Position numbers and translations under genes: made by a program
Shown: one piece after another, positions 29,512 through 40,618 of the stretch
Numbering within the stretch: position 1 is the stretch's first letter
How the letters are laid out: each line of letters starts with the position of its first letter
Notes under the pieces: generated by a model
What the model saw: only the letters and a program-made list of their open reading frames with translations
Told to the model about the DNA's origin: nothing
Databases searched by the model: none
From: Rhizobium esperanzae
Lineage (GTDB): Bacteria > Pseudomonadota > Alphaproteobacteria > Rhizobiales > Rhizobiaceae
Assembly (NCBI RefSeq): GCF_002204185.1
Contig: NZ_MXPU01000003.1
Span: 186,001 to 250,000 of the forward strand
DNA: 64,000 nucleotides
Direction of reading: 5' to 3'

Positions 29512-30441
29512 ATGCGATGCCTCGTCACCGGCGCCGCCGGCTTCGTCGGTAGTCCGCTCGTCAAACGGCTGCACGCAGAGAAGACTTGCGAGCTCGTGGC
29601 CACCACGAGATCCCAGACCTCTGCCTTTCCGCCGGATGTAATGCATTTTCCGATTGAAATAACCGACGGAACCGATTGGACGCCAGCGCTTGAAGGCGTC
29701 GACGTCATCGTCCATCTCGCCGCCCGCGTTCACATCATGGACGACCGCGCGGCCGATCCGCTAGCGGAATTCCGCCGGGTCAACACCGCCGCCGCGCTCA
29801 ATCTCGCCGAACAGGCTGCCAAGGCGGGCGTGAAGCGATTCGTCTTCGTCAGCACCATCAAGGTCAACGGAGAAGAGACCGACCGCCCGTTCCGGCACGA
29901 CGACAGACCGAACCCGATTGATCCCTACGGCATTTCGAAGCTGGAATGCGAAATTGGCCTCCGCGAAATCGCAACGCGCACCGGCATGGAAGTCGTCATA
30001 ATCCGGCCGCCGCTGGTCTATGGCCCCGGCGCACGCGGCAACTTCGCGCTACTCACCAATCTTGTCCGCAAGAAACTGCCGCTCCCCTTCGCTTCGCTGA
30101 AGAACCGCCGCACATTGGTCGCGGTGCAAAATCTCGTCGACTTGATCATCACCTGCGCGACCCATCCCGCCGCCGCAGGAGAGACCTTCCTTGCCGGAGA
30201 TGGTGAAGACCTCTCGACGCCTGAGCTCATAAGGGGAATTGCGGCGGGGCTGGGCGTCAAGCCGATGCTGCTCCCCTTCCCGCCTCCACTGCTGCACATG
30301 GCTGCAAAGGCACTCGGGAGGGAAGCCGTTTATCAGCGCCTTTGCGGTTCACTGCAGGTCGACATATCCCGGGCGCGCGACGTTCTCGGCTGGTTACCCG
30401 TCGTCACCCCGCGCGAAGGCCTCAAACAGGCAGTCGAATAG
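29512..30441 (+). CDS. NAD-dependent sugar epimerase/dehydratase (extended SDR)
   Basis: Extended short-chain dehydrogenase of 309 residues. The nucleotide-binding motif is VTGAAGFVGSPL at the N-terminus. The active-site Ser/Thr lies in FVSTIKVNG and the YxxxK pair in PYGISKLECE, with RPPLVYGPGARGNF downstream. It resembles nucleotide-sugar epimerases used in surface polysaccharide synthesis (UDP-glucose 4-epimerase/WbpV-like). It is the only gene on the plus strand inside the cell-wall cluster, and it splits murB from ddlB. The ATG at 29512 is preceded by GGGAGAAG; the longer in-frame start at 29455 is not. Confidence 0.85.
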   Translation: MRCLVTGAAGFVGSPLVKRLHAEKTCELVATTRSQTSAFPPDVMHFPIEITDGTDWTPALEGVDVIVHLAARVHIMDDRAADPLAEFRRVNTAAALNLAEQAAKAGVKRFVFVSTIKVNGEETDRPFRHDDRPNPIDPYGISKLECEIGLREIATRTGMEVVIIRPPLVYGPGARGNFALLTNLVRKKLPLPFASLKNRRTLVAVQNLVDLIITCATHPAAAGETFLAGDGEDLSTPELIRGIAAGLGVKPMLLPFPPPLLHMAAKALGREAVYQRLCGSLQVDISRARDVLGWLPVVTPREGLKQAVE

Positions 30442-30442
30442 T

Positions 30443-31417
30443 TTATTCGCTCGTTACGCCCTGGAACGGGCGCACTTCGCGGCCGGGCATGAAGACGCCG
30501 AGGCGCTTGATTTCCCATTCGAGCTTGATGCCGTCTTTCTCGAAGACTTCACGGCGCACCTGCTCGCCGAGATATTCGAGATCGTAACCGGTCGCCTGCC
30601 CCATATTGATCATGAAGTTGCAGTGAAGCGACGACATCTGCGCACCGCCAATCACCAAGCCGCGGCAGCCGGCTTCGTCGATCAGCTTCCAGGCGGAATG
30701 GCCGGGGGGGTTCTTGAAGGTCGAGCCGCCGGTTTTCTCACGTACCGGCTGCACCGTCTCGCGGTGATTGCGCACAGCGTCCATTTCGGCGCGGATCTGG
30801 GCGCGATCTTCCGGATAGCCCTCGAACAGCACCGAGGTGAAGATCAGATCGGCGGGCGCTTTTGAATGCCGGTAGGAATAACCCATCTCCGCATTGGAAA
30901 GCACATGCTTGTTGCCCTTGCGGTCAACGGCGTTGACCTCGATCAGCCGCTCACGCGTCTCCACGCCGTTCGCGCCGGCATTCATGCGCGCCGCGCCGCC
31001 GATACCGCCCGGTATGCCATAGAAGAAATGGAAGCCGCCGATGCCATTGTCCATCGCCATTGCCGCGACATGCTTGTCGGGGCAGATGGCGCCGGCGAGG
31101 ATGCGATTTTCGCCGGCAAGCTCGACGAAGCCGAAGCCCTTGGCCGATAGGCGCAGCACCACGCCCGGAATGCCGCCGTCGCGCACCAGAATGTTGGAGC
31201 CGACACCGACCACCGTCAGCGGCACCTCTTCGGGCAATATCTTCAGGAAGGCAATGAGATCGTCGACGTCATGCGGCTGGAACATCAGTTCGGCCAGACC
31301 GCCGGCCCTGAACCAGGTGACGCGGTCCATGGGGGCATCCGGCGTGATACGGCCGCGGATATCCTTTACACCATCCCCGAGAGACGCGAGAAGCTTTTCC
31401 CCATTCACCTGTTTCAT
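30443..31417 (-). CDS. murB: UDP-N-acetylenolpyruvoylglucosamine reductase
   Basis: FAD/NADPH enzyme making UDP-MurNAc (324 aa). The FAD domain shows [13 protein letters not shown] and [18 protein letters not shown]. The catalytic Ser is in [13 protein letters not shown], and a Glu lies near the C-terminus ([10 protein letters not shown]). Its start overlaps the murC stop by 4 bp. Its stop lies 1 bp from the convergent epimerase stop. Confidence 0.97.
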   Translation of the reverse strand: MKQVNGEKLLASLGDGVKDIRGRITPDAPMDRVTWFRAGGLAELMFQPHDVDDLIAFLKILPEEVPLTVVGVGSNILVRDGGIPGVVLRLSAKGFGFVELAGENRILAGAICPDKHVAAMAMDNGIGGFHFFYGIPGGIGGAARMNAGANGVETRERLIEVNAVDRKGNKHVLSNAEMGYSYRHSKAPADLIFTSVLFEGYPEDRAQIRAEMDAVRNHRETVQPVREKTGGSTFKNPPGHSAWKLIDEAGCRGLVIGGAQMSSLHCNFMINMGQATGYDLEYLGEQVRREVFEKDGIKLEWEIKRLGVFMPGREVRPFQGVTSE

Positions 31418-32829
31418 GCGGACTTTCCCGATAGGCCTTCCAATTGCTTGGGCAGTGCTGCTGCCCATGATGTGATGCTCCCAGCCCCCAACAGAACCAC
31501 GAAATCACCAGGCTTTGCAACCTCCGCAACCATTTGCGGCAGAAGCTCCGCCGAAGCGAGGAAGCGGGCGTCGCGATGGCCGCCGGATTTGATTCGCGAG
31601 ACGAGCGACATGGAATCGACTCCTTCGATCGCATCCTCGCCTGCCGCATAGACGGGCGCCAGAAAAATACTGTCGGCATCGTTGAAGCAGGCGGCGAATT
31701 CCTCGAACAGGCTCGCGAGTCGCGTGTAACGGTGCGGCTGATGGACGGCGATGATGCGCCCCTTGCAGGCCTCGCGGGCCGCCTTCAGCACCGCCTTGAT
31801 TTCGACCGGATGGTGGCCGTAATCGTCGAAGATCTGCACGCCGTTCCATTCGCCGGTCAGCGTGAAGCGACGCTTGACGCCGCCGAAGGAGGCAAGCCCC
31901 TTGGCGATATCTTCATTCGATATGCCAAGCCGGTTGGCGACTGCGATCGCCGCCGTGGCGTTGGAAATATTGTGGCGGCCAGGCATCGGCATGACCAGCC
32001 CCTTGAGCTCGGTCCTCTGGCCGGTGCGACGGCGGCGGATCTCGACGTCGAAGGTCGAGCGCGTGCCGTCGATGCGCACATTCTTGAAGCGCACGTCGGC
32101 CTGCGGGTTCTCGCCATAAGTGATGATCTTGCGGTCCTCGATGCGGCCGACCAGCGACTGCACCTCGGGATGATCGAGGCACATGACGCCGAAGCCGTAG
32201 AATGGCACGTTCTCGACGAACTGCCGGAAGGCCGCGCGCACGGCGTCGAAACTGCCGTAATGGTCGAGATGTTCGGGATCGATATTGGTGATGACGGCGA
32301 CATCGGCGGGCAGCTTCAGGAAGGTGCCGTCGGATTCGTCGGCCTCGACCACCATCCACTCGCCCTCGCCCATGCGGGCGTTGGTGCCGTAGGCGTTGAT
32401 GATGCCGCCGTTGATGACTGTCGGATCGAGCCCGCCGGCTTCGAGCAGGGTTGCGACCAGCGAAGTGGTCGTCGTTTTGCCGTGGGTGCCGCCGATGGCG
32501 ATCGCATTGCGGAAGCGCATCAACTCGGCGAGCATCTCGGCGCGGCGCACCACCGGCAGCAGCTTTTCGCGCGCGGCGATGAGTTCCGGGTTGCTCTTCT
32601 TGATCGCCGTCGAAACGACCACGACTTCGGCATCACCGAGATTTTCGGCGCGATGGCCGACGGAGACCTCAATGCCTTTATCGCGCAGTCGCTGCACATT
32701 GGCGCCGTCCGATTGATCCGATCCCTGCACCTTGTGACCGAGATTGTGCAGCACCTCGGCGATACCGCTCATGCCGATACCGCCAATGCCGATGAAATGG
32801 ACGAGACCGATCGCCTTCGGCAGTTTCAT
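31414..32829 (-). CDS. murC: UDP-N-acetylmuramate--L-alanine ligase
   Basis: First Mur ligase, adding L-Ala to UDP-MurNAc (471 aa). It shows the N-terminal Rossmann [16 protein letters not shown], the P-loop [29 protein letters not shown] and the C-terminal domain entry [18 protein letters not shown]. It overlaps murG and murB by 4 bp each. Confidence 0.98.
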   Translation of the reverse strand: MKLPKAIGLVHFIGIGGIGMSGIAEVLHNLGHKVQGSDQSDGANVQRLRDKGIEVSVGHRAENLGDAEVVVVSTAIKKSNPELIAAREKLLPVVRRAEMLAELMRFRNAIAIGGTHGKTTTTSLVATLLEAGGLDPTVINGGIINAYGTNARMGEGEWMVVEADESDGTFLKLPADVAVITNIDPEHLDHYGSFDAVRAAFRQFVENVPFYGFGVMCLDHPEVQSLVGRIEDRKIITYGENPQADVRFKNVRIDGTRSTFDVEIRRRRTGQRTELKGLVMPMPGRHNISNATAAIAVANRLGISNEDIAKGLASFGGVKRRFTLTGEWNGVQIFDDYGHHPVEIKAVLKAAREACKGRIIAVHQPHRYTRLASLFEEFAACFNDADSIFLAPVYAAGEDAIEGVDSMSLVSRIKSGGHRDARFLASAELLPQMVAEVAKPGDFVVLLGAGSITSWAAALPKQLEGLSGKSA

Positions 32830-33950
32830 GCGCGTGTCCTCTTGAATTCTGAGACTGTCTTGCCGGCGGCAATAGCCTCAACCATGTCGGCAAGCAAGTT
32901 CGCCGCATCCGGTTTCCCGGCGAGTTTGGCCGCCGCCGCCATGTGCAAAAGCTTGTCCGGATCGTTCATCACATGGCTCAGTATAGAAGCGATGCGTTCA
33001 GGCGAAAGCTCCGACTGAGGGATCACCTTCGCCCCGCCCGTCGCAGCCAGTGCGGCGGCGTTCGCCGCCTGATCATGGTCGAGCGCATGCGGATAGGGCA
33101 CCAGAATGGCCGGGCGTCCGATGACGGAGATTTCCGAAACCGTGGAAGCGCCGGAGCGGCAGATCACCAGATGTGCCTGGGCAAGACGCTCCGCCATGTC
33201 GTTGAAAAATGGCGCTATATCGGCTCCCATCTCCAGCTTGGCGACGCAGCCGCTGACCATCTCCATATCTTCAGGGCGCACCTGCTGCGTCACCCTGAGC
33301 CGCGCGCGCAGGCCGTCCTCGAGCAGGCTGATCGCCGTCGGCATGGACTTGGAAAAATACTGCGCGCCCTGGCTGCCGCCGAAGACGACGAGATTGAAGG
33401 GCTCGCCGGGATGCGAAGGCAGGTAAGGCCGCTCGGCTGCGGCAAGGATCGCCGGTCGCACGGGATTGCCTGTTGCAACTGTCTTGTCGGAAAAAGCATC
33501 CTCGCTTTCTGATAGAAAGCCGCCGGCAATCGCCTTGACGCGCGGAGCCAGCGCCTTGTTGGCCCGGCCCATGACCGCATTCTGCTCATGCAGCATCGAG
33601 GCGACGCCGAGCCGCGTGGCGGCCAGCAGCGGCGGTACGGTGGGGTAACCGCCGAAGCCGACGACAATCACCGGCTTCAGCCGCTGGATCAGCCTTTTGG
33701 CCGCTCGCATGCCGCTCCACAGCGTCCACAGCGAGCGGGCGACGGCGACCGGGTTCTTCGAGCCGATCGTCGCCGACGGCACGACATGGATCTGCTCGGC
33801 CGGGAACTTGCCGGCATAACGCTCGGCCCGGCTGTCAGTCACCAGGTGCACCGAATAGCCGCGCTCCTTCAGCTTGAAGGCCAGCGCCTCCGCCGGGAAC
33901 ACGTGGCCGCCGGTCCCTCCGGCGGCAAGCAGCACGATGCCTTTGCTCAT
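32826..33950 (-). CDS. murG: UDP-GlcNAc:lipid I GlcNAc transferase
   Basis: GT28 glycosyltransferase that converts lipid I to lipid II at the inner face of the membrane (374 aa). The N-terminal glycine-rich loop [14 protein letters not shown] is clear. The donor site is [16 protein letters not shown], and [24 protein letters not shown] is the C-terminal UDP-binding region. It lies 6 bp from ftsW and overlaps murC by 4 bp. Confidence 0.98.
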   Translation of the reverse strand: MSKGIVLLAAGGTGGHVFPAEALAFKLKERGYSVHLVTDSRAERYAGKFPAEQIHVVPSATIGSKNPVAVARSLWTLWSGMRAAKRLIQRLKPVIVVGFGGYPTVPPLLAATRLGVASMLHEQNAVMGRANKALAPRVKAIAGGFLSESEDAFSDKTVATGNPVRPAILAAAERPYLPSHPGEPFNLVVFGGSQGAQYFSKSMPTAISLLEDGLRARLRVTQQVRPEDMEMVSGCVAKLEMGADIAPFFNDMAERLAQAHLVICRSGASTVSEISVIGRPAILVPYPHALDHDQAANAAALAATGGAKVIPQSELSPERIASILSHVMNDPDKLLHMAAAAKLAGKPDAANLLADMVEAIAAGKTVSEFKRTRA

Positions 33951-33956
33951 GACCTC

Positions 33957-35111
33957 TTACTCCGCGGGCATGCCGTGCGGGACGCGGAAGAGGCTCCGGT
34001 CCTGCGCACGTTTTTCCGGGCGGTGGCGCGTCAGCGCGAGAATAAAGCCCGCGGTAACGCAGATCGCCACCATGGAAGAACCGCCGTAGGAAATCAGCGG
34101 CAGCGTCATGCCCTTTGCCGGCAGCAGCTCAAGATTGACGCCGATATTGATGATTGACTGGATGCCCATCTGCAGCACCAGGCCCGCGACGGCAAAGCGA
34201 TTGAAATCATTGCGCTCGCGATAAGCATGCGAGAGGCCGCGCAGCACCAGCACGGAAAACAGCGCGACGAGCGCCATGCAGAAGACGATGCCGAATTCCT
34301 CGGCCGCGACCGAGAAGATGAAGTCGGTATGCGCATCCGGGATGATACGCTTGACGATGCCTTCGCCCGGCCCCTGACCGAACCAACTGCCGCGGATAAT
34401 CGCCTCACGGGCGGTGTCGATCTGGAACGTGTCGCCCTCGCCGGTCATGAACTTGTCTATGCGCAGCGCAACGTGCGGAAAGACGTAATAGGCACTGAGC
34501 AGGCCGCCGGCGCCGCCAATGCCGAGCAGCATGATCCAGATCCACGGCATGCCGGCCATGAAGAACATGCCCCCCCAGACGGCGGTCGTCAGGATGGTCT
34601 GGCCGAGGTCGGGCTGCGCGACGAGAAGGGCCGCAACGATGCCGAAGAGGATGATGGCAAAGAGATTACCGGGGATTTCCGGCTGACGCGCATGCTCGGC
34701 AAATAGCCAGGCGCAGACGACGACGAAGGCAGGTTTCATGAATTCCGACGGCTGGATGGAAAGGCCGGCGATCCAGATCCAGCGCCTGCCGCCCTTGACC
34801 TCCTGGCCGACGAACAGCACCAGCACCATCATGGCGAGCGAAATGATCAGGAGCAGGATCGCGGTTCGCCGCACCTGGCGCGGCGTTAAGAACGATAGCC
34901 CGAGCATGACGGCGATCGACGGGATCATGAAGGCGGCATGGCGCTTGACGAAGTGAAAAGGCTCGAGCCCGATGCGCTCGGCAACCGCTGGAGATGCCGC
35001 AAACGACAGCATGAAGCCGATGCCCATCAGGAAGATGAACATCGCCAGGAAGAAGCGGTCGATGGTCCAGAACCAATCGGCCAGAGGCCCACGTTCCGCG
35101 CGGCTTACCAT
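33957..35111 (-). CDS. ftsW: SEDS peptidoglycan polymerase FtsW
   Basis: Multi-spanning septal glycan polymerase that works with FtsI (384 aa, about ten membrane segments). SEDS hallmarks: LQPSEFMKPA-like SIQPSEFMKPAFVV, GQGPGEGIVKRIIPDAHTDFIFSVAAEEFG (in two pieces) and ISYGGSSM near the C-terminus. The 1-bp gap to murD indicates coupled translation. Confidence 0.97.
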   Translation of the reverse strand: MVSRAERGPLADWFWTIDRFFLAMFIFLMGIGFMLSFAASPAVAERIGLEPFHFVKRHAAFMIPSIAVMLGLSFLTPRQVRRTAILLLIISLAMMVLVLFVGQEVKGGRRWIWIAGLSIQPSEFMKPAFVVVCAWLFAEHARQPEIPGNLFAIILFGIVAALLVAQPDLGQTILTTAVWGGMFFMAGMPWIWIMLLGIGGAGGLLSAYYVFPHVALRIDKFMTGEGDTFQIDTAREAIIRGSWFGQGPGEGIVKRIIPDAHTDFIFSVAAEEFGIVFCMALVALFSVLVLRGLSHAYRERNDFNRFAVAGLVLQMGIQSIINIGVNLELLPAKGMTLPLISYGGSSMVAICVTAGFILALTRHRPEKRAQDRSLFRVPHGMPAE

Positions 35112-35112
35112 G

Positions 35113-36525
35113 TCATTTCTCTCCTGTTGCCGGGCCGATCAGCATCGTCATTCCGTCAAGGGCGGCCACATGGCTGACGAAGGCATCACCCCTGACTTCG
35201 AAGTTCTTATACTGGTCGAAGCTTGCGCAAGCCGGGGATAACATCACGGCGGAAGCAGCAGCTTCGTCGCGCTCCGCATCGGCCGCCGCATGCGCGACTG
35301 CGCGCTCCAGCGTGCCGGAGATCTCGTAGGGCACGGCCTCGCCGAGTGTGGCGGCGAACTCCGCGGCTGCCTCGCCGATCAGATAGGCCTTGGCGATACG
35401 TGGGAAATAGGGCGCGAGCGTCGAGATGCCGCCTGATTTCGGCAAGCCGCCGGCGATCCAGTAGATGCGATCATAGCTCGACAGCGCCGGCGCTGCCGCG
35501 TCGGCATTCGTCGCCTTGGAATCGTTGACGAAGACGACGCGGCCTCGTTTGCCCACAGGCTGCATGCGGTGCTTGAGGCCGGGAAAGGAGGCAAGGCCGG
35601 TGCGAATGTCGTCGGCGGACACGCCGACGGCAAGGCAGGCGGCGACCGCCGCCGCCGCGTTCTGCGCATTGTGGCTGCCGCGCAGCGTCTGGATGCCGTC
35701 GAGATCGGCAAAGGGCAGCATGGCGCCGCCGCCGGCCTGAACGAGCCTGGTGCCCTCGGCATAAATGCCTGATGCCACCGCGTTACGGCGCGAGATGCGG
35801 ACCACCTTGACACCTGCCCGCTCGATCCGGTCGGCGATTAGCGCCGAATGGCTGTCATCGATGCCGACGATCGCGACATCGCTGCCGGCGACCAGCCGCT
35901 CCTTGACGTCGGCGTAGTGCTGCATCGTGCCGTGGCGATCGAGATGATCGGGCGTCAGGTTAAGCAGGATGCCGGCTGAAGGGTTCAACGTCGGCGCCAG
36001 ATCGACCTGATAGGACGAGCATTCGACAACGAAATAACGCCCCGCCTTCGGCGGATCGAGCGTCAGCACCGCCGTGCCGATATTGCCGCCGAGCTGGGTG
36101 TCGTAGCCTGCGGATTTCAGGATGTGGGCGATCAGCGCCGTCGTCGTCGACTTGCCATTGGTGCCGGTGATGGCGATGAACGGGCAATCCGGCACATGAG
36201 CACGGCGCTCGCGCACGAAGAGCTCGACGTCGCCGACAATATCGACGCCGGCCGCCCGCGCGAGGTCGACAGTCCAGTGCGGCTTCGGATGGGTGAGCGG
36301 CACGCCGGGCGACAGGACGAACAGCGCGTGCTGGCTCCAGTCGATGCCGTGCAGGTCCTCCGTCCGGATCCCTTCCGCCGAAGCCTTGGCGACGCTGTCG
36401 GGATTGTCGTCCCACGCGGTCACCTCGGCGCCGCCCGCGACCAGCGCGCGGGCAGTGGCAAAACCGGAACCGCCGAGCCCGAAGAGCGCGACCTTCCTGT
36501 CCTTGAGCGTCGTGACCGGGATCAT
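35113..36525 (-). CDS. murD: UDP-MurNAc-L-alanine--D-glutamate ligase
   Basis: Second Mur ligase, adding D-Glu (470 aa). The N-terminal domain starts with [17 protein letters not shown]. The P-loop is [16 protein letters not shown], followed by [14 protein letters not shown] and [17 protein letters not shown] in the C-terminal domain. It lies between mraY (7 bp) and ftsW (1 bp). Confidence 0.98.
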   Translation of the reverse strand: MIPVTTLKDRKVALFGLGGSGFATARALVAGGAEVTAWDDNPDSVAKASAEGIRTEDLHGIDWSQHALFVLSPGVPLTHPKPHWTVDLARAAGVDIVGDVELFVRERRAHVPDCPFIAITGTNGKSTTTALIAHILKSAGYDTQLGGNIGTAVLTLDPPKAGRYFVVECSSYQVDLAPTLNPSAGILLNLTPDHLDRHGTMQHYADVKERLVAGSDVAIVGIDDSHSALIADRIERAGVKVVRISRRNAVASGIYAEGTRLVQAGGGAMLPFADLDGIQTLRGSHNAQNAAAAVAACLAVGVSADDIRTGLASFPGLKHRMQPVGKRGRVVFVNDSKATNADAAAPALSSYDRIYWIAGGLPKSGGISTLAPYFPRIAKAYLIGEAAAEFAATLGEAVPYEISGTLERAVAHAAADAERDEAAASAVMLSPACASFDQYKNFEVRGDAFVSHVAALDGMTMLIGPATGEK

Positions 36526-36532
36526 CGCCGCC

Positions 36533-37633
36533 TCACCGCAGCTTCAGCGTCGAAAGGCCGAGCAGGGCCAGGCCGACGGCGATGATCCAGAATCGGATCA
36601 CCACCTGGCTCTCGGTCCAGCCCTTCTTCTCGAAATGATGATGGATCGGCGCCATCAGGAAGACGCGCCGACCGGTCATCTTGAAGAAGCCGACCTGGAT
36701 GATGACCGACAGCGTCTCCATGACGAACAGGCCGCCGATGATCGCCATGACGATCTCATGCTTGGTGGCGACGGCAACGGTGCCGATTGTGCCGCCGAGC
36801 GCCAGCGACCCGGTATCGCCCATGAAGATGGCGGCGGGCGGCGCGTTGAACCAGAGGAAGCCGAGGCCGGCGCCGATGACGGCGCCGAGCACGACGGCAA
36901 GCTCACCGGTGCCGGGCACGAAATTGATCTGCAGATAGTTCGCAAACACCACATTGCCGGCGAGATAGGCGATGACGCCGAAGGAGGCGGCCGCGATCAT
37001 AACAGGCACGATGGCAAGCCCGTCGAGGCCATCGGTCAGATTGACGGCATTGCCGGCGCCGACGATGACGAAGCCGCCGAAGACGACGAACATGATGCCG
37101 AGATTGATCAGGAAGTCCTTGAAGAAGGGAAAGGCGATCGAGGAGCCGAAGGTCGAGCCGGCGGTCCCCGAGGCAAGGGCGGTGCGCATCATGAAGTAGA
37201 CTGCGATGCCAGCGATGACGAATTCGATGCCGAGACGCGCCTTGCCGGAGAAGCCCTTGTGGCTCTGCTTGGTCACCTTGAGATAATCGTCATAGAAGCC
37301 GATTGCGCCGAAGCCCAGCGTCACCAGCAAGGTGGCGACGACATAGACGTTGGAAAGATCGGCCCAGAGCAGCGACGCCCCGACGATGCCGGCCAGGATC
37401 ATCAGCCCGCCCATGGTCGGCGTGCCGGCCTTCTTGAAATGCGTCTGCGGCCCGTCGGCGCGGATCGGTTGGCCCTTGCCCTGCCGGATGCGCAGCGAAT
37501 TGATGATCGTCGGCCCGAACAGGAAGACGATCAATGCGGAGGTGAAGAGAGCGGCCCCTGTGCGGAAAGTGATGTATCTGAACAGATTCAGAAACTTGAA
37601 ATATTCCGACAGTTCGACAAGCCAGATCAGCAT
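36533..37633 (-). CDS. mraY: phospho-MurNAc-pentapeptide translocase
   Basis: Ten-helix membrane enzyme making lipid I on undecaprenyl phosphate (366 aa). The conserved loops are present: [38 protein letters not shown] with the catalytic Asp residues, [12 protein letters not shown], and the histidine loop [13 protein letters not shown]. It is 22 bp downstream of murF. Confidence 0.98.
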   Translation of the reverse strand: MLIWLVELSEYFKFLNLFRYITFRTGAALFTSALIVFLFGPTIINSLRIRQGKGQPIRADGPQTHFKKAGTPTMGGLMILAGIVGASLLWADLSNVYVVATLLVTLGFGAIGFYDDYLKVTKQSHKGFSGKARLGIEFVIAGIAVYFMMRTALASGTAGSTFGSSIAFPFFKDFLINLGIMFVVFGGFVIVGAGNAVNLTDGLDGLAIVPVMIAAASFGVIAYLAGNVVFANYLQINFVPGTGELAVVLGAVIGAGLGFLWFNAPPAAIFMGDTGSLALGGTIGTVAVATKHEIVMAIIGGLFVMETLSVIIQVGFFKMTGRRVFLMAPIHHHFEKKGWTESQVVIRFWIIAVGLALLGLSTLKLR

Positions 37634-37655
37634 TCAGGGCCCCTTGTTTACCCGA

Positions 37656-39095
37656 TCAAAGTTCGCGTTGCGTGTCGGCAAATGCCGGGAACTTGTCAAG
37701 GAGCGCGGCGACGATCTTGCCGAAACCGATGCCCAGAGACGATTTCACCATCAACACGTCGCCCGGCGCGACCGAGTCCAATACATATTCCGTCAATTCG
37801 CTCGTGTTCTCGCGGTATTCGACTTGCACGCTTTCCGGCAATGATCCCTTCAGCGCGGCCATCTCGGCACCCGCAAGCCAGACATGTTCGATGCCGGCGG
37901 CAAGCAGCGGCCCGGCAAGATCGGCATGGACCTTCTCGGCATATTCGCCCATCTCCAGCATGTCGCCGAGCACGGCGATACGGCGTCCGCGCGCGATCGG
38001 CTCGGCGGCCGCCAGCAGCGCGATCGCCGCGCGCATCGAGGCCGGATTGGCATTGTAGCTCTCGTCGATCAGCATGAAGCTGCCGCGACCGCCGCCGATC
38101 GAAAGCCGGTGGCGCTTGCCCCTGCCCTTTTCCGGCTTCAGCGTCGCGAGCGCCTCGATCGCCTTCTCCATATCGGCGCCGACGATCCTGACGACGCCGA
38201 GCGCCGCCAGCGCATTCTCGGCGATATGGCGGCCAGGCGCGCCGATCGCGACCTCCAGCGTCTCGCCGCCGATCGTCAACCATAGCGTCGAATTCTCGTC
38301 CGCGCCGTTGAATTCCGCGAGCCGGAATTCCGCCTTGGCGTGCTGGCCGAAGGAGTGAATGTTCTCGATGCCGAGCGACTGCGCCGTTCGATCGAGGAAA
38401 TTGAACTGGTCATTGTCGCGGTTGAGCACGACATGGCCGCCGGGCTCGAGCCCTTCGAAGACTTCCGCCTTGGCGGCGGCGATCTCCTTGATGCTCTTGA
38501 AGTTGCCGAGATGCGCCGGCGCGATCGTCGTGATGACCGCGACATCGGGACGGATCATCGCCACCAGCGGTCGGATCTCGCCGGGATGATTCATCCCGAC
38601 TTCGAAGACGCCGTAATCGGTATCATCAGGCATCCGCGCGAGCGTCAGCGGAACGCCCCAGTGATTGTTGAAGGAAGCGACGGAGGCGTGCACCTTGCCC
38701 GACGGCGACAGCACGTGCCGCAGCATCTCCTTGGTGGTCGTCTTGCCGACAGAACCGGTAACGGCGATGATTTTTGCCCGCGACCGCTCGCGGGAAGCCT
38801 GCCCCAGACGCCCGAGTGCCGCCAGCACATCGTCGACGACGATCATCGGTACCGTCAGGCGGCCGAGGGCGGGAAGCCTCGCTTCGCTGACGACGAGAAG
38901 CGAGGCGCCGTTCGCTATCGCCATCGACGCATAATCGTGACCGTCGACGCGGTCGCCCTTGATCGCGAAAAACGCCTCGCCTGATGTAATCGAGCGGCTG
39001 TCGATGGAAATGCCGGTGATGCCTTCGGGCAAGGTGCCGAAAGGGCGCCCCGCCATTGCTGCAATCATGTCTTCGGTCGTCCAGAGCCAGCTCAA
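37656..39095 (-). CDS. murF: UDP-MurNAc-tripeptide--D-Ala-D-Ala ligase
   Basis: Last cytoplasmic Mur ligase, adding D-Ala-D-Ala from Ddl (479 aa). P-loop [38 protein letters not shown] and [15 protein letters not shown] are diagnostic. No ATG fits the conserved N-terminus. The protein most likely starts at the TTG at 39095 (M-S-W-L-W-T-T-E-D), which overlaps the murE stop as TTGA. The frame upstream of it, open to 39275, lies inside murE. Confidence 0.95.
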   Translation of the reverse strand: MSWLWTTEDMIAAMAGRPFGTLPEGITGISIDSRSITSGEAFFAIKGDRVDGHDYASMAIANGASLLVVSEARLPALGRLTVPMIVVDDVLAALGRLGQASRERSRAKIIAVTGSVGKTTTKEMLRHVLSPSGKVHASVASFNNHWGVPLTLARMPDDTDYGVFEVGMNHPGEIRPLVAMIRPDVAVITTIAPAHLGNFKSIKEIAAAKAEVFEGLEPGGHVVLNRDNDQFNFLDRTAQSLGIENIHSFGQHAKAEFRLAEFNGADENSTLWLTIGGETLEVAIGAPGRHIAENALAALGVVRIVGADMEKAIEALATLKPEKGRGKRHRLSIGGGRGSFMLIDESYNANPASMRAAIALLAAAEPIARGRRIAVLGDMLEMGEYAEKVHADLAGPLLAAGIEHVWLAGAEMAALKGSLPESVQVEYRENTSELTEYVLDSVAPGDVLMVKSSLGIGFGKIVAALLDKFPAFADTQREL

Positions 39096-40552
39096 GATTT
39101 CTGTTCCTCCAAGGCCTTGCGCACCTCCGCGTGGTCGGAGAACGGCAGTGTGACGCTCCCGATCGTCTGCCCTTCCTCGTGCCCCTTGCCGGCAACGATC
39201 AGCGTATCGCCGGATTTCAGCATGCCGACCGCCTCGCGGATCGCTGTGGCGCGATCGCCGATCTCGCTGGCGCAACTTGCCGCTGCCATAATTTCCGCCC
39301 GGATCGCAGCCGGCTCCTCCGAACGCGGATTGTCATCGGTGACGATGACGACATCGGCAAGGCGGCAGGCGATTTCGCCCATGATCGGCCGCTTGCCGCG
39401 GTCGCGGTCGCCGCCGCAGCCGAAGACGACGACGACACGGCCGGTGGTGAAGGGCCTCACCGAGTTCAGCACATTTTCCAACGCATCCGGCTTGTGGGCA
39501 TAATCGACATAAGCGAGTGCGCCATCTTGGGTATGGCCGACCAATTCGAGGCGGCCCGACGCGCCGACCAGTTTCTCAAGCGCCGCCATCGCGACCTTCG
39601 GCTCGACTCCCGTGGACATTGCAAGTCCTGCCGCAACCAGCGCGTTGGCGACCTGGAAATCGCCGGCCAGCGGAATGTCCACCTCGAAGATCTCGTCGCC
39701 GATATGGATCTCCGCCGTCTGCTTGTGGCGGAAATGCTCGACACGTTTCAGCGAGAGATATTGCCCCTTGCGCCCAACGGTGCGGACGTCATGACCGGCA
39801 TCGGCAGCCGCCTTGATGGCCTGCGCCGACCACGGATCGTCCGCGAAGACGACCGCCGGCGAGCCCTTCGGCAGCAGCGTATCGAAAAGCCGCATCTTGG
39901 CGGCCATATAGTCTTCGATCGTGGGATGATAATCCATGTGGTCGCGGCCGAGATTGGTGAAGGCTGCGGCGGCGAGCCTGACACCGTCGAGACGGCATTG
40001 GTCGAGGCCGTGGCTGGAGGCCTCCATCGAGGCATGCGTAACACCCTCGTTGGCGAGCTCCGCCAGCAGTTTGTGCAACGACACCGGATCCGGTGTCGTC
40101 AGTGCGCCATACTCATTGCGCGTCGGCGAAACGACACCGGTTGTGCCGATCATCGCCGCTGCATGGCCGGCATGCGCCCAGATCTGGCGGGTGAAAGAGG
40201 CGACAGAAGTCTTGCCGGCCGTGCCGGTGACGGCGACCATGGTCTCGGGCTGCCTGCCGTAAAAGCGGGAGGCGGCGATGGAAAGGAAGCGGCGCGGCTC
40301 CTTGACCGCAAGCACCGGGATGGAAGCATCGACAGCCTGGGAGGTGATCGCGACGGCGGCCCCACGGCGGGCGGCATCCGCGATGAACCCCGCGCCATCC
40401 ACCTTGGTGCCGGCGACCGCGACAAAAGCATTGCCCGGTTCGACCTTGCGGCTGTCCGAAGACAGGCCTGAGATATCAAGCAAGCCTGCCGGGCCTTCGA
40501 GCTGTGCTTCAAGTTCCGGAAACTGATCTCCGGCCAGGTTTCGCAATTTCAT
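39092..40552 (-). CDS. murE: UDP-MurNAc-tripeptide synthetase (meso-DAP adding)
   Basis: Third Mur ligase (486 aa). The P-loop is [16 protein letters not shown], with [16 protein letters not shown] downstream. The C-terminal DDNPRSEEP has the DNPR motif that selects meso-diaminopimelate in Gram-negatives. The ATG at 40552 opens the conserved MKLRNL; the longer in-frame start at 40612 is unneeded. It is 66 bp from ftsI and overlaps murF by 4 bp. Confidence 0.97.
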   Translation of the reverse strand: MKLRNLAGDQFPELEAQLEGPAGLLDISGLSSDSRKVEPGNAFVAVAGTKVDGAGFIADAARRGAAVAITSQAVDASIPVLAVKEPRRFLSIAASRFYGRQPETMVAVTGTAGKTSVASFTRQIWAHAGHAAAMIGTTGVVSPTRNEYGALTTPDPVSLHKLLAELANEGVTHASMEASSHGLDQCRLDGVRLAAAAFTNLGRDHMDYHPTIEDYMAAKMRLFDTLLPKGSPAVVFADDPWSAQAIKAAADAGHDVRTVGRKGQYLSLKRVEHFRHKQTAEIHIGDEIFEVDIPLAGDFQVANALVAAGLAMSTGVEPKVAMAALEKLVGASGRLELVGHTQDGALAYVDYAHKPDALENVLNSVRPFTTGRVVVVFGCGGDRDRGKRPIMGEIACRLADVVIVTDDNPRSEEPAAIRAEIMAAASCASEIGDRATAIREAVGMLKSGDTLIVAGKGHEEGQTIGSVTLPFSDHAEVRKALEEQKS

Positions 40553-40618
40553 CGAACGCACTTTTCTCTCTTGAAGCCGGTTCACCCCTCGCGAATCGGC
40601 GTCGGTATTCATTCACAC

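Noticed and set aside
31534..33018. 494-codon plus-strand frame opposite murC/murG
   Set aside because: Antisense of two conserved Mur genes, no independent start signal.
36293..38077. 594-codon plus-strand frame opposite murD/mraY/murF
   Set aside because: Spans three conserved genes in antisense; highly biased composition.
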